From Ancalomicrobiaceae bacterium (GTDB lineage: Bacteria > Pseudomonadota > Alphaproteobacteria > Rhizobiales > Ancalomicrobiaceae), in the NCBI GenBank assembly GCA_031291575.1, contig JARLIT010000166.1, positions 1 to 41,025 on the forward strand: 41,025 nt of DNA, in the 5' to 3' direction. Positions 24,776 through 34,152 of the stretch are shown here, one piece after another (within the stretch, counting starts at the first letter, position 1; each line of letters opens with the position of its first letter). Made by a program: the position numbers and the translations under genes. A model generated the notes under the pieces. That model saw only the letters and a program-made list of their open reading frames with translations. It ran no database searches and was not told the origin of the DNA.

Positions 24776-25957
24776 ATGGGTAGTGCTGACATGACCCTCA
24801 CCAAAAAAGATCTCCGGCGACTGCTTTCCGAATACAAGATCGTCGTGCTCATTTTCGTCATCGCGATCATCTGGGCGTTCTTCGGGACGCTGACCTGGGA
24901 CAGTGACACCGGCTGGTCGCAGTTCCTCACCGCCCGCAACTTCTCCAACCTACTTCGCCAGATGGCGATCACCGGCATGCTGGCGAGCGGGATGCTGTTC
25001 ATCATCGTCGCCGCCGAAATCGACCTGTCGGTCGGCTCGCTCGCTGGTCTTCTCGGTGGCATTGCCGCCGTGCTCGACGTGTGGTGGGGGTGGCCGCTAT
25101 ATGGCACTGTCGCGGCGGTGGTTGTGCTCGGTGTCGGCATCGGCCTGATGGTCGGCTGGATCGTCGCCTATGTCGGCATCCCCTCGTTCATCGTCACCCT
25201 TGGCGGCCAGCTCGCCTTTCGCGGTGCGGTGCTGGGCATTACCGCCGGCATCACCATCGCGCCGGCGTCGGCTCAGCTGAAGTTCATCGGGCAGGGCTAC
25301 TTGCCGGGTGGGATCGGTGATGCCATGGCGGTCGCGCTGTTCGTGCTGCTGGCGTTCCTCGCCTTCCGCTCCCGCGCCGGCCGCATCAAGCACAACCTAC
25401 CGGTTTCATCGATGAGCATGGAGATCGGCAAACTCGCCGTCATTGGTGCGGTGATTGTCGGTTTCGTCTTGACGCTGAATTCGTATCAGGGCGTGCCGGT
25501 GCCGGTGCTGATCCTCTTAGTCATTCTGGGCATCTTCACGATCGTCGGCGATAGTACGGTGTTTGGCCGTCGCATCTATGCGGTCGGCTCCAACCTCGAG
25601 GCGACCCGTCTGTCGGGCGTCGACGTCAACATGGTCAAGATGTTGATCTGGGGGCTGATGGGCCTGATGTGCGCCTTCGCCGGCCTGACCACGACCGCGC
25701 GGCTGGCGGCGGGCACGCCATCGGCCGGCTTCGGCTCGGAGCTCGACGCCATCGCCTCCTGCTTCATTGGCGGCGCGTCGATGCGCGGCGGCATCGGCAC
25801 TGTGATTGGTGCACTTGTCGGCGCCGTCATCATGGCGAGCCTCGACAATGGCATGTCGATGCTCGGCATCGATACCTTCTGGCAGCAGATCACCAAGGGC
25901 ATCATTCTGGTGTTGGCCGTGTGGCTCGACATCGTCTCGTCCGGCAACCAGCGCTGA
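24776..25957 (+). CDS. xylH: D-xylose ABC transporter, permease
   Basis: This inner-membrane permease has 393 residues and about ten helices. Signature stretches match XylH: NLLRQMAITGMLASGMLFIIV, AEIDLSVGSLAGLLGG, VPSFIVTLG-like IPSFIVTLGG, FGRRIYAVGSNLEATRLSGV, and a C-terminal MASLDNGMSMLGI. The ATG at 24776 is taken; an in-frame ATG at 24791 is possible and neither has a strong ribosome site. It is the last gene of the operon, and a strong terminator follows 41 bases after the stop. Confidence 0.97.
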   Translation: MGSADMTLTKKDLRRLLSEYKIVVLIFVIAIIWAFFGTLTWDSDTGWSQFLTARNFSNLLRQMAITGMLASGMLFIIVAAEIDLSVGSLAGLLGGIAAVLDVWWGWPLYGTVAAVVVLGVGIGLMVGWIVAYVGIPSFIVTLGGQLAFRGAVLGITAGITIAPASAQLKFIGQGYLPGGIGDAMAVALFVLLAFLAFRSRAGRIKHNLPVSSMSMEIGKLAVIGAVIVGFVLTLNSYQGVPVPVLILLVILGIFTIVGDSTVFGRRIYAVGSNLEATRLSGVDVNMVKMLIWGLMGLMCAFAGLTTTARLAAGTPSAGFGSELDAIASCFIGGASMRGGIGTVIGALVGAVIMASLDNGMSMLGIDTFWQQITKGIILVLAVWLDIVSSGNQR

Positions 25958-25998
25958 GACAATCGGTCCTTCTTCCAAGGCGAAAGCCTCAACTTCAG

Positions 25999-26030
25999 AG
26001 CCCCGGCTTGTTCAAGCCGGGGCTTTTTCT
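25999..26030 (+). terminator. Rho-independent terminator of xylFGH
   Basis: AGCCCCGGCTTG (25999-26010) and CAAGCCGGGGCT (26013-26024) form a perfect 12-bp stem with a two-base gap at the apex, followed by TTTTTCTTT. It is the strongest terminator in the window. Confidence 0.92.
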
Positions 26031-26106
26031 TTGCCTGCGGCGGGGGGACGGACCCCGATTGCCGGGACGGCGGGCAAGCGTGTCGGCGGGCGTCTACCCA
26101 ACGCAA

Positions 26107-26136
26107 AACGCGCCCGGCATTGCTGCCGAGCGCGTT
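26107..26136 (-). terminator. Terminator of the xylR-xylB-xylA operon
   Basis: The two arms 26107-26119 and 26124-26136 form a 13-bp stem with one C-A mismatch and a four-base loop. On the minus strand TTGCG follows the stem. It lies about 50 bases past the xylA stop and faces the xylFGH terminator. Confidence 0.7.
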
Positions 26137-26186
26137 CCGTCGTCGAGGGCTGAACAGGGACCCAGCCCAAGCCGACCTGAAATCGA

Positions 26187-27512
26187 TCAGAGACGACGGG
26201 CGAGCAGCGTCTCGATGTATTCCTGACGGCCGGAGCGCGGCTTCGGCGACAGGTTGGCGGCGATCGCCTTGTCGGCGACGTCGGCCAGCGTGCGCTTGCC
26301 GGCAAGGATCGCCTTGCCTTCTTCGCTGTTCCAACCGGCGTAGCGATCGTCGACGATCTTCACCAGCACGCCATCGTTCAGCAGCTTCTCGGCATTCACC
26401 AGCGCGCGGGCGGCGATGTCGATCGAGCCGACGTGGGCCTGGACGAGATCGAGTGGATCGATCGACTGGCGGCGGATCTTGGCGTCGAAGTTGAAGCCGC
26501 CGGTCGAGAAGCCACCGTGCTTCAGCATCTCGTGCAGGACCAGGGTCAGTTCGCCGGCATCCATGGCGAACTGGTCAGTGTCCCAGCCGAGGAGTGCGTC
26601 GCCACGGTTGAGGTCGACCGAGCCGAAGATGCCGAGCGCATAGGCCAGCGCGATCTCGTGCTCGAAGGTGTGGCCGGCCAGGATGGCGTGGTTCTGCTCG
26701 ATGTTGACCTTGACGTCGTTGGTGAGGCCCCACTTCTCCAGGAAGCCGAAGACGGTGGCGACGTCGAAGTCGTACTGGTGCTTGGACGGTTCGCGCGGCT
26801 TTGGCTCGATCAACAGCGGGCCCTTGAAGCCGATCTTGTGCTTGTGTTCGACGACCATCGACAGGAAGCGGCCCATCTGCTGGTATTCGCGAGCGATGTC
26901 GGTGTTGAGGAGCGTTTCGTAGCCCTCGCGGCCGCCCCACAGCACGTAGTTCTGTCCGCCCAGGCGATGGGTGGCTTCGAGGCAGGCCCGCACGGTCGCC
27001 GCGGAATAGGCGAAGACGTCCGGATCCGGATTGGTGGAGGCACCGGCCATGAAGCGGCGATGCGAGAACAGGTTGGCCGTGCCCCACAGCAGCTTGGCCT
27101 TGGCGGCGGATTGCTTTTCCTCGATCACGTCAAGGATGGCAGAGAAGTTAGACAGATGCTCGTTGATCGTCTCGCCGACCGGCGCCACGTCGGCGTCATG
27201 GAAGGTGTAGAACGGCACGTCGAGGATCTTGAACAAGTCGAAAGCGACGTCGGCCTTGGCCTTGGCGAGCGCCATCGGATCGGCGCCGTGCATCCACGGG
27301 CGCATGAAGGTCTCGTTACCGAAGGGATCGCCGCCCGACCAGGAGAATGAATGCCAATAGCAGACGGCGAAGCGCAGATGGTCTTCCATGCGCCGACCGG
27401 CGACGATGCGGTCCTTGTCGTAATAGTGGTAGGCGAGCGGGTTGGTGCTCGACGGACCCTCGTACTTGATCGGGTCAGTCAGGCCAAAATAGCTTGGCGC
27501 GGTTGCATTCAT
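26187..27512 (-). CDS. xylA: Xylose isomerase (class II)
   Basis: This enzyme converts D-xylose to D-xylulose with two divalent metal ions. At 441 residues it has the class II N-terminal extension. Visible motifs are [25 protein letters not shown] with the catalytic His and Asp, [16 protein letters not shown] with the metal-binding Glu, [18 protein letters not shown], and [18 protein letters not shown] with the Asp ligands. The ATG at 27512 overlaps the xylB stop by four bases (ATGA), so translation is coupled. It is the last gene of the xylR-xylB-xylA operon. Confidence 0.98.
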   Translation of the reverse strand: MNATAPSYFGLTDPIKYEGPSSTNPLAYHYYDKDRIVAGRRMEDHLRFAVCYWHSFSWSGGDPFGNETFMRPWMHGADPMALAKAKADVAFDLFKILDVPFYTFHDADVAPVGETINEHLSNFSAILDVIEEKQSAAKAKLLWGTANLFSHRRFMAGASTNPDPDVFAYSAATVRACLEATHRLGGQNYVLWGGREGYETLLNTDIAREYQQMGRFLSMVVEHKHKIGFKGPLLIEPKPREPSKHQYDFDVATVFGFLEKWGLTNDVKVNIEQNHAILAGHTFEHEIALAYALGIFGSVDLNRGDALLGWDTDQFAMDAGELTLVLHEMLKHGGFSTGGFNFDAKIRRQSIDPLDLVQAHVGSIDIAARALVNAEKLLNDGVLVKIVDDRYAGWNSEEGKAILAGKRTLADVADKAIAANLSPKPRSGRQEYIETLLARRL

Positions 27513-28966
27513 TGGCTGATCTCCTTTGCAAAGGGGGCGAGGCGGCGCCAGATGGCGTGGCTCTCGGTGAACGAAGCCGCGCGGGCCGGGTCAGGCGTGA
27601 AGGTCTCGAGCCGGCGGGCGCGGTGGCAGACTGCGGCGGGGGCTTCTCCGGTGGCGGCGAGCCGGCCGAGGCGGGCTGCGCCGAAGGCGGCGCCGACCGT
27701 GCCCTCCTCGACCCGATGCACCGGGATTTCCAGCATGTCGGCGATGATCTGCGCCCACAGCCTGGAGCGCGAGCCGCCGCCGACGATGTCGATCTCCTTG
27801 ACCGAGGTTCCGGCTGCAGCGAGTGCGTCGCGGTTGTCGCGCACGGCGTGGGCGACGCCCTCGAGCACGGCGCGGGTCAAATCGGCTCGGCTCGAACCGG
27901 CGCCGAGGCCGGCGAAGACACCCCTCAGCGAGGGATCATTGGCCGGTGTCCGCTCGCCGGAGAGATAGGGCAGGAACAAGACTTTTGAGGCTCCCTGCGG
28001 TGCCTCGCCCAGTTCGTCCATCAGGTCCTTCTCGGACCTGCCCGTTACCTCGGCCCACCAGGCGAGTGAGGCCGCAGCGGCAAGCATGACGCCCATCTGA
28101 TGCCAGGTGGCCGGCACGCAGTGGGCGAAAGCATGCACGGCGGAGGCCGGGTTCGGCGCGAAACGGTCGGTCGTCACCCAGAGAACGCCGGAAGTGCCGA
28201 GCGACAGGAACGAATCGCCGGGCGTGATGGCGCCAAGACCGACGGCGGTCGCCGCGTTGTCGCCGGCGCCGCCTGCCACGACGGCCGGCTTCTTCAGTCC
28301 CCAGCGCGCCGTCAGTTCGGCCGACAGCATGCCGGAGGGCTCGGAGCCTTCGACGAGGCGCGGCATCTGGGCGCGTGTCAGGTCGGTGGCGGCGAGTGCC
28401 GCGTCTGACCAGTCGCGCTTGGCCGGATCGAGCCACAGCGTGCCCGACGCGTCCGACATGTCCTCGGCATATTCGCCGGTCAACTTGTAGCGGACATAGG
28501 CCTTGGGCAGCAGCACCATGGCGACCTTGGCAAAGATCTCCGGCTCGTGCTTCTTCACCCACATCAGCTTGGGGGCGGTGAAGCCGGGCATGGCGAGATT
28601 GCCAGTGACCTGGTGCAGCTCAGGGAATTTGGCTTCCAGTTCAAGGCATTCGGCGCCGGAGCGGCCGTCATTCCACAGGATGCACGGGCGCAACACCGTT
28701 CCGTCCTTGCCGAGGAGGGTCGCCCCGTGCATATGGCCCGACAGGCCGATGCCGGCGATCTCCGCGACAGCTTGCGGATGCAGCTTCGCCAGCTCGTCAA
28801 CGGCGGCGAGGGTGGCGGTCCACCAGTCGTCGGCATTCTGTTCGGACCAATTGGGATGGGGGCGCGAAACTGTCAGGCCCTCGCTGGCGACCGCGATAAT
28901 GTGGTCGTTCCCGTCGAGGAGGACTGCCTTGACGCTGGACGTGCCTACGTCGAGACCGAGATACAT
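27509..28966 (-). CDS. xylB: Xylulokinase
   Basis: This FGGY-family kinase phosphorylates D-xylulose to xylulose 5-phosphate for the pentose phosphate pathway. The 485 residues contain [18 protein letters not shown] (first phosphate motif), [36 protein letters not shown] and [15 protein letters not shown] with [12 protein letters not shown] at the C-terminal adenosine site. The usual SGQMHG is SGHMHG here, a mild variant. The ATG at 28966 follows AGGGAAA. It begins 28 bp after the xylR stop and overlaps xylA by four bases. Confidence 0.96.
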   Translation of the reverse strand: MYLGLDVGTSSVKAVLLDGNDHIIAVASEGLTVSRPHPNWSEQNADDWWTATLAAVDELAKLHPQAVAEIAGIGLSGHMHGATLLGKDGTVLRPCILWNDGRSGAECLELEAKFPELHQVTGNLAMPGFTAPKLMWVKKHEPEIFAKVAMVLLPKAYVRYKLTGEYAEDMSDASGTLWLDPAKRDWSDAALAATDLTRAQMPRLVEGSEPSGMLSAELTARWGLKKPAVVAGGAGDNAATAVGLGAITPGDSFLSLGTSGVLWVTTDRFAPNPASAVHAFAHCVPATWHQMGVMLAAAASLAWWAEVTGRSEKDLMDELGEAPQGASKVLFLPYLSGERTPANDPSLRGVFAGLGAGSSRADLTRAVLEGVAHAVRDNRDALAAAGTSVKEIDIVGGGSRSRLWAQIIADMLEIPVHRVEEGTVGAAFGAARLGRLAATGEAPAAVCHRARRLETFTPDPARAASFTESHAIWRRLAPFAKEISQ

Positions 28967-28994
28967 GGCGCGTTTTCCCTTTAGTTTGTTGTAC

Positions 28995-30038
28995 TTAAGG
29001 AAGATTGTCGCGAATGACGATGTCGATGTCTATTCGCTCCTGTTCGGCGATGATCGGCTCGTTCCGGCTGAGCGCGAGGAGAACCCGGGCGGCCGAGCGA
29101 GCCTCATGGCCCGGATTCTGTGACAGGACGGCATCCATCACGCCGACCATCAGAAACCGCCGTGTCTGCGGCGTGACGTCGTGGCCGATGAAGACGACGT
29201 CGCGCGCACGGCCGGCTTCGACCAGCGCATTGCCGATGCCGGTGGTGCCGGCGCCGATGTTGTAGATGGCGACGAGATCCGGATATTCGGCGAGCAGACG
29301 GTTGACGAGCGCGCCGTTGTGGGCGTCATCGTCGCGGCCTTCGACCGGCGCGAGCAATGTCAGCCCCGAATATTCGGACGAGATCACCTGCTGCACGCCG
29401 AACAGGCGCTCGGAGTGATCGCGCAGGAGGAGTGATCCGGCGATGACGGCGACCTTGCCGGTGCGGTTGCTGAGGAAGCGGCCAATCAGCGTGCCGGCCG
29501 TGCGCCCGGCGGCGATATTGTCGACACCGACGTAATGGGCACGGCGTGAGGTCGGAACGTCCGAAACGAGCGTTACCACGACGACACCGGCTTCGACCAG
29601 TTCGTCGATGGCGACGCGCACGCGCGGATGATCGAGGGCGACGATCGCCATCCCGTCGTAGCGGGTGCCGTATTGCTCGAGCGTACTGGCCAGCGCCTCC
29701 GCATCGAACACATCGGTTTCGATCACGTCGATGAGCGCACGTCGGGCCGCCAGCTGGCTGCGGATGGTGGCGAGCTGGCCCACGATGTCGGTCATGAACA
29801 GGTTAAGCGTCTTCGGCATGACGAAGCAGAAGCGCTGTCGGCGGCCACGCGCCAGTTCGGCTGCGGCGGCATGCGGCTGAAAGCCCAGTCGAGCGATGGT
29901 TTCCTTCACCCGCCGGACGGTCGCGTCACGCACGCCCGGGCGACCATGCAACACGCGATCGACCGTCGCAGTCGAGACCCCGGCCTCGCGTGCAACGTCT
30001 TTGAGCTTGACAATACCAGCCTCGGGCAGTTCGCGCAT
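28995..30038 (-). CDS. xylR: LacI family transcriptional regulator of xylose genes
   Basis: This 347-residue repressor has an N-terminal HTH (KLKDVAREAGVSTATVDRVLHG, about 11-32), a hinge helix (AAAELARG) and a periplasmic-binding-protein-like effector domain. I choose the ATG at 30038; the longer frame begins with a TTG at 30056 that lies inside a palindrome and has no ribosome site. It is first in a xylR-xylB-xylA operon (28 bp to xylB). Its promoter region shares a 16-bp element with that of xylF, so it probably controls both xylose transcripts. The effector is inferred to be xylose. The HTH has TVDRVL where many members have TVSRVL, a variant seen in sugar-catabolic relatives. Confidence 0.9.
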   Translation of the reverse strand: MRELPEAGIVKLKDVAREAGVSTATVDRVLHGRPGVRDATVRRVKETIARLGFQPHAAAAELARGRRQRFCFVMPKTLNLFMTDIVGQLATIRSQLAARRALIDVIETDVFDAEALASTLEQYGTRYDGMAIVALDHPRVRVAIDELVEAGVVVVTLVSDVPTSRRAHYVGVDNIAAGRTAGTLIGRFLSNRTGKVAVIAGSLLLRDHSERLFGVQQVISSEYSGLTLLAPVEGRDDDAHNGALVNRLLAEYPDLVAIYNIGAGTTGIGNALVEAGRARDVVFIGHDVTPQTRRFLMVGVMDAVLSQNPGHEARSAARVLLALSRNEPIIAEQERIDIDIVIRDNLP

Positions 30039-30047
30039 GTCTGATTG

Positions 30048-30117
30048 ATTGCGCAAAAAAATGATGTACGCAACTCAATTCGATGCTGCATTGCGCAATA
30101 CGCCGAAAACGATTTCG
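30048..30117 (-). promoter_or_regulatory. xylR control region with LacI-type operators
   Basis: Reading away from the gene it has ATTGCGCAA (30048-30056), the 16-mer shared with xylF (plus-strand TGATGTACGCAACTCA, 30062-30077), the complement of TGCAGCAT (30083-30090), the perfect palindrome ATTGCGCAAT (30090-30099) and CGAAAACGATTTCG (30104-30117). The last is symmetric in six of seven pairs around a central CG, the classic LacI-family form. The -35 and -10 boxes are not clear. Confidence 0.55.
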
Positions 30118-30670
30118 AAGGGTCCATTTTTCCGGCTATGGGGAGAAACGCGAACGAGAGAACAGGTAAAACTGCGTAAATCAGTGATGCAGCGTGTTTG
30201 CAGGGATGAGTGAATTGTGGTCGCGGACGCTGAGGGAGCGCGATCCCTCGCGATCTAACGCACGGAGGCGGAATTAAATCATGCGGTGGTACTGTGGGTC
30301 TCGAAATCTGGGGGCGAGCCGGGTCGACCGGCAATCGACTGGCGTGTGCGTGGGCTTGCAAACGTGCGACGAGCGTGCAGAGCCGCATCGGCGGAGCGGC
30401 TGCTGCACATTTGTGCAGTGCGGGGTGGGATCGGCGGCGTGATCGCCGCCGACGCGATCCGGAGGCAGCTGTGGCTGCCGGGTATCAGGGCAAGACGCCG
30501 AAGGCCCGGCGCGACGTCGTAGCGACGCTCCGGGTCTGGTTCAGGTGGCTCCGTTCGAGGTATCCCGACATTGATCGGCGCACGCCATCCGACCGAACGA
30601 GGGCGGCCCCGGCAACGGCTGCTTGGCGCACTGCCGGGGTCGAACCGGTTCCTACGGCACGCGATGGCCG
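30118..30670. other. Intergenic spacer between the two sugar operons
   Basis: There are about 550 bases without a convincing gene. A stem-loop TGCCG...CGGCA around 30632-30659, enclosing GAACCGGTTC, lies just past the PfkB gene stop and may end that operon, but it lacks a T-tract. Part of it imitates a tRNA T-arm; no acceptor stem matches. Confidence 0.4.
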
Positions 30671-31729
30671 TCAGGGATCTTCGCGCCAGCCCCAGCTGTC
30701 GGCGAGCGCCAGACAGTTGGCCGCTCGCTCGATCGAGCCGACAGTGGTGATCGAGCGCACGCTCGCCGCAGCGGACGCATGCGCCAACGCCAATGCTTGG
30801 TCGAGGCTGTGGCCCTCGTGCAGCGAGTAGAGGATGCCGGCGGCGAAGGCATCGCCAGCGCCGTTGGTGCCGACGATGGCATGGGGCGGTATGGCGACGG
30901 AGCCCTTGGCGGCGTGACGGCCGTCACGCGTGACCGCGAGCGCCCCCCTCGGGAAATGCGCCACGGCCAACTCCATTGCGCCGAGCGTGAGGACAGTGTC
31001 GAGGGCACGCCAGCAGGCCGCCACATCCGTCCGGCCGTCGACGACGGTGCGGATGCCGGCAAGCGCGCCGATCTCGCGATCGTTGACGACTAGAAAATCG
31101 AGATGCGCCAGACAGGGGCCGACGATGGCCTTGAGCCGGGTCTCTTCCACCGCGGCCAGTTCGAGATTGCGCTTTAGGCCAGCGCGGCCGGCGGCCTTCA
31201 GCACCGCCACCCAGCCGCTCGGCTCGCCCTCCCACGGCAGATCGAGCGTGCGGTGCAGGCCGGGCAGGCCGACATGAAAGTAGCGTGCCGGCAGATCGTC
31301 GAACACGAAGTCGTCGGGCGTCATCAGGCCATGCACGGCCTGGGAATGAAAGAAGGTGCGCCGTCCCGTGTCCATCGACGACATGGCGTAGGTCGAAGAC
31401 GTTTCGGCACCGGCGCGGAAGATCAGCCGGCGAGTGTCGATGCCCGCAGCCTCGACCGTCCGGGCGAGGAAATGGCCGTCGGCATCCTCGCCGACGACCC
31501 CCATGGCATAGATCGGCGCCGGCAGACCCAGACGGGCAAGATCGACACTCATGTTGAAGCCCGGACCGCCGCCTTCCGGTCGATGGTCGCGCACTTCCGC
31601 GAGCGTCTCTTCCTCAGGCCAGTGGTCGATCGCCAGATTGTGGTCGACAAGCCAAGAACCGGCGGAGATAACGCCGGACCTGCCGGCGGCGATCACGTCT
31701 GATCGGCCGCCGGCTTCGCTGGTGGTCAT
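30671..31729 (-). CDS. PfkB family carbohydrate kinase
   Basis: This 352-residue ribokinase-fold kinase has the N-terminal substrate motif GGGPGFN (53-59) and the C-terminal ATP and catalytic motif GTNGAGDAFAAG (287-298), with the catalytic Asp near 293. About 20 extra residues precede the core (MTTSEAGGRSDVIAAGRSGV). The ATG at 31729 overlaps the stop of the aldolase-like gene by four bases (ATGA), so the two are translated together. With an importer and an aldolase in the same operon it probably phosphorylates the imported sugar or a sugar phosphate. The exact substrate cannot be read from the motifs. Confidence 0.92.
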   Translation of the reverse strand: MTTSEAGGRSDVIAAGRSGVISAGSWLVDHNLAIDHWPEEETLAEVRDHRPEGGGPGFNMSVDLARLGLPAPIYAMGVVGEDADGHFLARTVEAAGIDTRRLIFRAGAETSSTYAMSSMDTGRRTFFHSQAVHGLMTPDDFVFDDLPARYFHVGLPGLHRTLDLPWEGEPSGWVAVLKAAGRAGLKRNLELAAVEETRLKAIVGPCLAHLDFLVVNDREIGALAGIRTVVDGRTDVAACWRALDTVLTLGAMELAVAHFPRGALAVTRDGRHAAKGSVAIPPHAIVGTNGAGDAFAAGILYSLHEGHSLDQALALAHASAAASVRSITTVGSIERAANCLALADSWGWREDP

Positions 31730-32721
31730 AGCAGGGCCTCGTCGCGCAGCAGCGGATCGGTGACGAGCACGTCGGCCTCGAATGTCCGATCGGGTTCGAT
31801 TGAATGGCCGACGAGATGGTCATGATAGGCGCGGACAGCCTCGCGCGGCGTGATGGCCCCTTCGACCACGGCGCGCATCAGCTTGAGCAGTTCGACCGGG
31901 CTTTCGGCGAAATTGATCTTGCGGCCGAACAGGGCGACGCGGGCGCCATGGCGGTGGGCCTGGGCGATCAGCTCAAACGTGTCGCGCGTGGTGCCGCGGG
32001 TGCCACCCAGAATGCCGACGATGAGGCCGGTGGGATCGAAGGCGGCGAGTTCCTCCATCGCCTCGGCGCCGTTGTAAGCGATCTTCAGGAACAGCGGCCG
32101 GTCGGGCGAGGTGATGCCGGCGACCGAACGCACGATGCAATCATTGACGAAGGCGCCCATGCCACCGGCGGGCAGGCCCAAGGCAAGACCCGGTGCCGGG
32201 TTGAACACTTCGAGGAAGTGGCGCATGCCCCCGGCCGAAGCCTCATTGCGGAAGGCCGCATAGGCGTTGAGCGATTCGAGATCGCGCTCGATGTCGTCGG
32301 AGAACGTCACCGAATAGAGACCGAGGTCGGCGAACGGCTTGACGCGGTCGATGCGGGCCGAGCGGAACGGGCGTGAGGCCTGCTTGGTGTAGGACGCGCC
32401 GCGCATGTTCCAGATGTCGGTGGTGTCGTTGAGGCGGACAGCCGGCGTGACGGTCGAGCCGTCGAACAGGCCTTCGGCAGCAAAGGTCTCGGCGGCCGAG
32501 GCCGAGGTCAGCAGGATATCGATCAGGCCCGAACGGGTGGTCTCGCGCATCGCAGCAAGGTAATCCGCCTTCGTCTTCAAGCGACCCGCTTGGCCGCGGA
32601 CCGGCCCGGGGGAAGTCACGCCGAACCCCATCTCGCCATCCTTGGCATCGGCGATGATGAAATCGGCAGGCGTCGCTTGGCCGGCACGGATGCGGGCGAG
32701 CTTCAGATCGAGACTTTTCAT
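31726..32721 (-). CDS. Class I aldolase-like TIM-barrel protein (DeoC/LacD/DhnA-like)
   Basis: This is a 331-residue cytoplasmic protein. LFLKIAYNGAEAMEEL (210-225) looks like the Schiff-base lysine strand of DhnA/LacD aldolases, with Lys213 as the candidate. GILGGTRGTTRDTFELIAQA (237-256) resembles their phosphate-binding glycine loop, and ARVALFGRKIN the following strand. Residues 25-50 (AKDGEMGFGVTSPGP) are unusual. The ATG at 32721 is taken; the longer frame to 32919 looks non-coding. It is coupled by ATGA to a PfkB kinase, like lacC-lacD or yihV-yihT pairs, so cleavage of a phosphorylated ketose is a fair inference. Family membership rests on short motifs only. Confidence 0.7.
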   Translation of the reverse strand: MKSLDLKLARIRAGQATPADFIIADAKDGEMGFGVTSPGPVRGQAGRLKTKADYLAAMRETTRSGLIDILLTSASAAETFAAEGLFDGSTVTPAVRLNDTTDIWNMRGASYTKQASRPFRSARIDRVKPFADLGLYSVTFSDDIERDLESLNAYAAFRNEASAGGMRHFLEVFNPAPGLALGLPAGGMGAFVNDCIVRSVAGITSPDRPLFLKIAYNGAEAMEELAAFDPTGLIVGILGGTRGTTRDTFELIAQAHRHGARVALFGRKINFAESPVELLKLMRAVVEGAITPREAVRAYHDHLVGHSIEPDRTFEADVLVTDPLLRDEALL

Positions 32722-32926
32722 GGGGAAGGAACCTCTCGGTAGCATGCACAGTAGAACGACGGGCGGCATCTTGAGGTGATGCGTTGTGTCCCGTCGGCGG
32801 CCCGAGACGCCCATTCGACCGGCGTTGCAAGATCTGCGGGCGGACTCGCCCGTCACCCAGCGTTGGTCGGCCTCGAACCGCCACCGGCCAACGCTAGGCC
32901 AGTCATGAGGGGTTGTCATTCAGGGA

Positions 32927-32944
32927 ATGCCGGATATCCGGCAT
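32927..32944. repeat. Perfect 18-bp palindrome between binding-protein and aldolase genes
   Basis: ATGCCGGATATCCGGCAT is a perfect palindrome; GGG and CCC extend the stem beyond one mismatch. A second near-palindrome, GATCCGCCGGATC, lies at about 32969-32981. Both follow the binding-protein stop (33010) within about 85 bases. They could form stems that limit read-through and protect the binding-protein mRNA, or be an operator. No T-tract follows on the minus strand. Confidence 0.6.
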
Positions 32945-33009
32945 CCCCACCCACTCCTTTTTTCACCGATCCGCCGGATCGATGTCGCGGCGGGTCGATC
33001 AGGTCTTCG

Positions 33010-33936
33010 TCAATGCGACGACCAGCCAGCATAATCCTTGACGTTGTCGCGGGTGACCAGCTTCGAATCCATCAGGATTTCGGTCTTCTCGGGCTTCTTG
33101 CCGTTCATGACGTCGTAGCCGACCGTGACGGCGATCTGCGCCATCTTGTAGGGATCCTGGCTGGCGGATGCCTGGATCTGGGTGTCGCCCTTCAGCGCAA
33201 CTTCGATGTCCGGGGCGCCGTCGACGGCGGTGATGATGATGCCGGTGCGCTTCAGCTGCTTGGCGGCGAGGTCGGAGCCGATCGCCTGCGGATCGTTGAT
33301 GGCGAACACCGCATCAACCTTGGCGAAACGGGTCAACAGCGCCTGCATGACGTTCAGGCCGCCTTCACGCGAGCCCTTGGCATCCTGGTCGTCGGAGAGG
33401 ACCTTGATGCCGGGGTTCTTGGCGAAGACCTGCTTGCAGCCGACGACGCGGTCGACGACGGCGGTCACCTGCGGGCCGTTCTCGATGATGACGTCGCCCT
33501 TGCCGCCGAGCTTGTCGACAATGTACTGGCAGGCGATCGAGCCGGCCTGGACGTTGTCGGTCATCACGGTCGCATCGACGCCGTCGGAGCCGACGTCCAC
33601 CGCCACCACGACGATGCCGGCCGCCTGGGCCTTCTTCACGGCCGGGGCGAGAGCCTTCTTGTCCGCGGCGTTCAACATGATCATGTCGACGCCGGAGGCG
33701 ATGAAGTTGTCGATCTGGGTCACCTGCTTGCCGAGGTCATATTCGAAGCCGAGCGCGTTCACCTGGACTTTCGGATTGATTTCCTTGGCCTTGGCCTCGG
33801 CGCCCTTGGCCAGAGCGACGAAGAACGGATTGCCCATCGAGCCGAGCGAAATGCCGATCTTGTTGAGGTCCTTGGCGCCGGCCGTGCCGACCATGAGACC
33901 CGCGGCGATGCCGGCGAGAAGGAGTTTCTTCAGCAT
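33010..33936 (-). CDS. Sugar ABC transporter, substrate-binding protein (ribose-type)
   Basis: This periplasmic binding protein has 308 residues and the two-lobed RbsB fold (peripl_BP_4). The signal peptide MLKKLLLAGIAAGLMVGTAG is cleaved near AKD. Core motifs are GISLGSMGNPFFVALAKGAE, IDNFIASGVDMIMLNAAD, VVAVDVGSDGVDATVMTDN, FAINDPQAIGSD and ITAVDGAPD. Two cysteines (SIACQY and VVGCKQ) may form a disulfide. The ATG at 33936 follows GGAGGA at 8 bases, better than the frame start at 33951. It works with the permease and ATPase upstream. The ligand could be ribose, another pentose, a hexose or a polyol. Confidence 0.93.
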   Translation of the reverse strand: MLKKLLLAGIAAGLMVGTAGAKDLNKIGISLGSMGNPFFVALAKGAEAKAKEINPKVQVNALGFEYDLGKQVTQIDNFIASGVDMIMLNAADKKALAPAVKKAQAAGIVVVAVDVGSDGVDATVMTDNVQAGSIACQYIVDKLGGKGDVIIENGPQVTAVVDRVVGCKQVFAKNPGIKVLSDDQDAKGSREGGLNVMQALLTRFAKVDAVFAINDPQAIGSDLAAKQLKRTGIIITAVDGAPDIEVALKGDTQIQASASQDPYKMAQIAVTVGYDVMNGKKPEKTEILMDSKLVTRDNVKDYAGWSSH

Positions 33937-34077
33937 GTGGTCTTCCTCCAACGGTCAATCGATTGTTCGGTCGGACGTCTGACCGCGCTTCGTCCGATCC
34001 TCATGAAACCGCCGGGAGCCTCCCGCCCACGGCCGGTCCTATCCCGGCGCCCCTCCCGAGGTCGGCCGGTTTAACGG

Positions 34078-34098
34078 GCGACGGGCGGTGCCCGTCGC
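34078..34098 (-). other. Stem-loop between the permease and binding-protein genes
   Basis: GCGACGGGC (34078-34086) and GCCCGTCGC (34090-34098) form a perfect 9-bp stem with a three-base loop, about 55 bases past the permease stop on the minus strand. CCGTTAAACC follows, so it is not a standard terminator. It may set the processing or 5' stability of the binding-protein message. Confidence 0.5.
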
Positions 34099-34152
34099 AA
34101 TTCCGGGACGTCCCCAGCCTTGCGGCCGGAGGAAAGTCGGCCGATCGGCAGG

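Noticed and set aside
30610-30665. tRNA-like T-arm (GGTTCGA on the minus strand)
   Set aside because: No matching acceptor, D-arm or anticodon stem; a full tRNA would overlap the PfkB coding sequence.
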